Below, one piece after another: positions 62,852-64,000 of a DNA stretch of 64,000 nucleotides. This stretch comes from Acidovorax sp. GBBC 1281 (GTDB taxonomy: Bacteria; Pseudomonadota; Gammaproteobacteria; Burkholderiales; Burkholderiaceae_C), in assembly GCF_028473645.1 (NCBI RefSeq), contig NZ_CP097269.1, positions 4,234,001-4,298,000 of the forward strand, read 5' to 3'. Positions within the stretch are counted from its first letter, which is position 1. Every line of letters starts with the position of its first letter. The position numbers and the translations under genes are program-made. The notes under the pieces are model-generated. The model was not told the DNA's origin. It ran no database searches and saw only the letters and a program-made list of their open reading frames with translations.

Positions 62852-63679
62852 TCAAGCAGGCGCCAGCTCTCCATACCAGTGTGACGCCGTCACGCCACCG
62901 TCCATGAGGAAGTCGCTGCCGGTAATGAAGCTGCCATCTGGGCCCATCAGCAATGCCGCGACATTTGCCACTTCATCGGGCGTTCCAGCGCGTCCCACGG
63001 GGCAAAGATCAATCATTCGCTTGTACCCCGCGCCGCGAGGTCCGGACAACTCATCGTTGGCGAGAGGTGTAATGACAATGCCAGGGCTGATCGTGTTGAC
63101 TCGCGCGCCATGCTTGCCCCACAGGACCGATTGAGCCATTACCCGGAGCGCGTTAGCTCGTTTTGAGATTTGATACGCGAACAACGGGTCTGTCACGCGG
63201 TCCGGTTGAAGCATGGGCAGAGAAAGCAGTTCTTCAGTTGGCGTCATGGCGAGAGCCTTGTTCTCCTCCACGGAAAGTCCGGGCAGACGATGACCCGACT
63301 GCGATGCGATCACCACGCCTGCGCCACCTGGGGCGATCACACTGCCGAACTCTTCAAGTACAACGGCAGTGCCGTAGAGGTCGACTTTCAAGATGGTGGC
63401 TGGGGACGCCTGTGAAGGCGAAACGCCCGCCGCGTGAACCAGTCCAGTCACGGCCCCCAATCCTGTGGCCATTTCCACCAACTCATGCACTGACTCGCGA
63501 GAGGCTACGTCCACCACGGTAGCGCTTACCCGGTACCCTGCATCCGTGAGGGTCTGAGCTGCAGCTGCGGCATGCTCTTCGCGCAGGTCTGCAACCAGCA
63601 CATGCTTACCTACGCCAACACGGCGCGCAATCGCTTGGCCAATGGATCCCGGACCGATGACGACGACAACATCCTTCAT
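62852..63679 (-). CDS. Short-chain dehydrogenase/reductase
   Basis: 275 residues from MKDVVVVIGPGSIGQAIARR; GGAG lies 7 nt upstream of the ATG at 63679, and the open frame beyond it is not coding-like. The nucleotide-binding motif is GPGSIGQAIA, followed by VADLREE (acidic residue after strand 2, suggesting NAD preference), GLVHAAGVSP (NNAG-equivalent), the catalytic Ser in VVIASQSGHRLPG, YQISKRAN (YxxxK), and VNTISPGIVITPL. The C-terminus has the usual GPDGSFITGSDFLMDGGVTA. The substrate cannot be inferred. It lies on the same strand as the broken oxidoreductase genes. Confidence 0.9.
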   Translation of the reverse strand: MKDVVVVIGPGSIGQAIARRVGVGKHVLVADLREEHAAAAAQTLTDAGYRVSATVVDVASRESVHELVEMATGLGAVTGLVHAAGVSPSQASPATILKVDLYGTAVVLEEFGSVIAPGGAGVVIASQSGHRLPGLSVEENKALAMTPTEELLSLPMLQPDRVTDPLFAYQISKRANALRVMAQSVLWGKHGARVNTISPGIVITPLANDELSGPRGAGYKRMIDLCPVGRAGTPDEVANVAALLMGPDGSFITGSDFLMDGGVTASHWYGELAPA

Positions 63680-63945
63680 TGCAATTCTCCAGAAAAAAAT
63701 ATAGACAAGGGCAGACTCATGCCCTGCGCAATAACCAGAGCACGTGAGAGCGCGCAAGGCGCTCCAGCGTGGACCGGGCGATGTGTCCAATGTAGGTCGC
63801 TTGGAGAGCCGGGGCTAGTCGTGCAACAGTTGATGGATCATCAACTGCAGCTTGATGACGACAGCGCGCATACAGGCCCTTCAGGGCCGGGTTCCCGACC
63901 TTACGAGCGACTCTGACTACGGATGATTTCCCATTTTTGGGTGCG

Positions 63946-64000
63946 TCACTTGGCTCGCATCACCTTGCGTCGACCCTTTGCCTCGGCGGCAGCCAACTCT
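63946..64000 (-). CDS. Possible C-terminal end of a gene entering from the right edge
   Basis: The last 55 bases read, on the minus strand, ELAAAEAKGRRKVMRAK followed by TGA. The composition is plausible for a protein C-terminus, but the stretch is too short to identify. The 266 bp between it and the SDR start would hold the SDR promoter. Confidence 0.25.
   Translation of the reverse strand, partial: ELAAAEAKGRRKVMRAK

Noticed and set aside
62620..62874. 84-codon minus-strand frame behind the SDR gene
   Set aside because: It overlaps the SDR 3' end, has skewed composition and no ribosome site.

Overview
The window is high-GC chromosomal DNA of a betaproteobacterium of the family Comamonadaceae, most like Acidovorax/Paracidovorax. 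This rests on the housekeeping order lolB-ispE-tRNA-Gln-prs-rplY-pth, on the protein sequences, and on an intergenic repeat with ATAGC and CTAG boxes that I associate from memory with this family. No database search was possible, so the genus is an inference.

Layout. (1) 1-2683: one end of a filamentous-phage (inovirus-like) element. A leftward operon of five genes with ATGA overlaps ends in a replication initiator cut by the window edge. A rightward small regulator diverges from it across an operator-like region. (2) 2699-16298: core genes nadK, recN, rapZ, mutY, a dynamin-like GTPase, mutM, a TPR protein, lolB, ispE, tRNA-Gln(UUG), prs, rplY, pth and a 2[4Fe-4S] ferredoxin. (3) 16611-25498: a peptide-type ABC importer (two permeases, two ATPases, a binding protein) followed by an amidase, a small membrane-anchored protein and an MFS transporter. 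(4) 25651-28914: a leucine-rich-repeat protein that looks like a type III effector, with a PIP-box-like promoter, next to an IS630-family element. (5) 28943-39185: an FAD monooxygenase, two overlapping GGDEF/EAL proteins, and acnA. (6) 39245-41474: an IS903-type IS5 element with a 9-bp target duplication, itself split by a second IS630-family element. (7) 41939-48846: H-NS-like protein, apaH, rhlE-type helicase, zinc metallopeptidase, two small hypotheticals, dcd, guaD. (8) 48915-56637: an accessory metabolic cluster with an FAD/NAD(P)-binding protein, a large BKACE-family fusion broken by one in-frame amber codon, an internally deleted LysR regulator, a TSUP permease and a BMP-type binding protein. 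(9) 56844-64000: decayed, transposon-rich DNA. It holds a frameshifted gene remnant, an IS5-family element, the 5' half of a molybdopterin oxidoreductase, a chimeric gene joining an IS66 passenger (pRiA4b ORF-3-like) to a [2Fe-2S] subunit tail, an IS66 element with a damaged tnpC, and a short-chain dehydrogenase.

How the parts fit. Regions 2, 5 and 7 carry repair, envelope lipoprotein sorting, isoprenoid, nucleotide, translation and TCA functions. Regions 3 and 8 look like nutrient uptake and catabolism, and region 8 appears to be decaying. Region 4 suggests a host-associated lifestyle. Mobile elements have repeatedly cut or rewired neighbours: IS903-type DNA sits 60 bp upstream of acnA, both IS630 elements landed on CTAG, and IS-linked rearrangements truncated the oxidoreductase genes.

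The strongest candidates for something undescribed are the BKACE fusion with its unrecognised C-terminal half and cluster, the LRR effector candidate, and the chimeric IS66-passenger/[2Fe-2S] gene.
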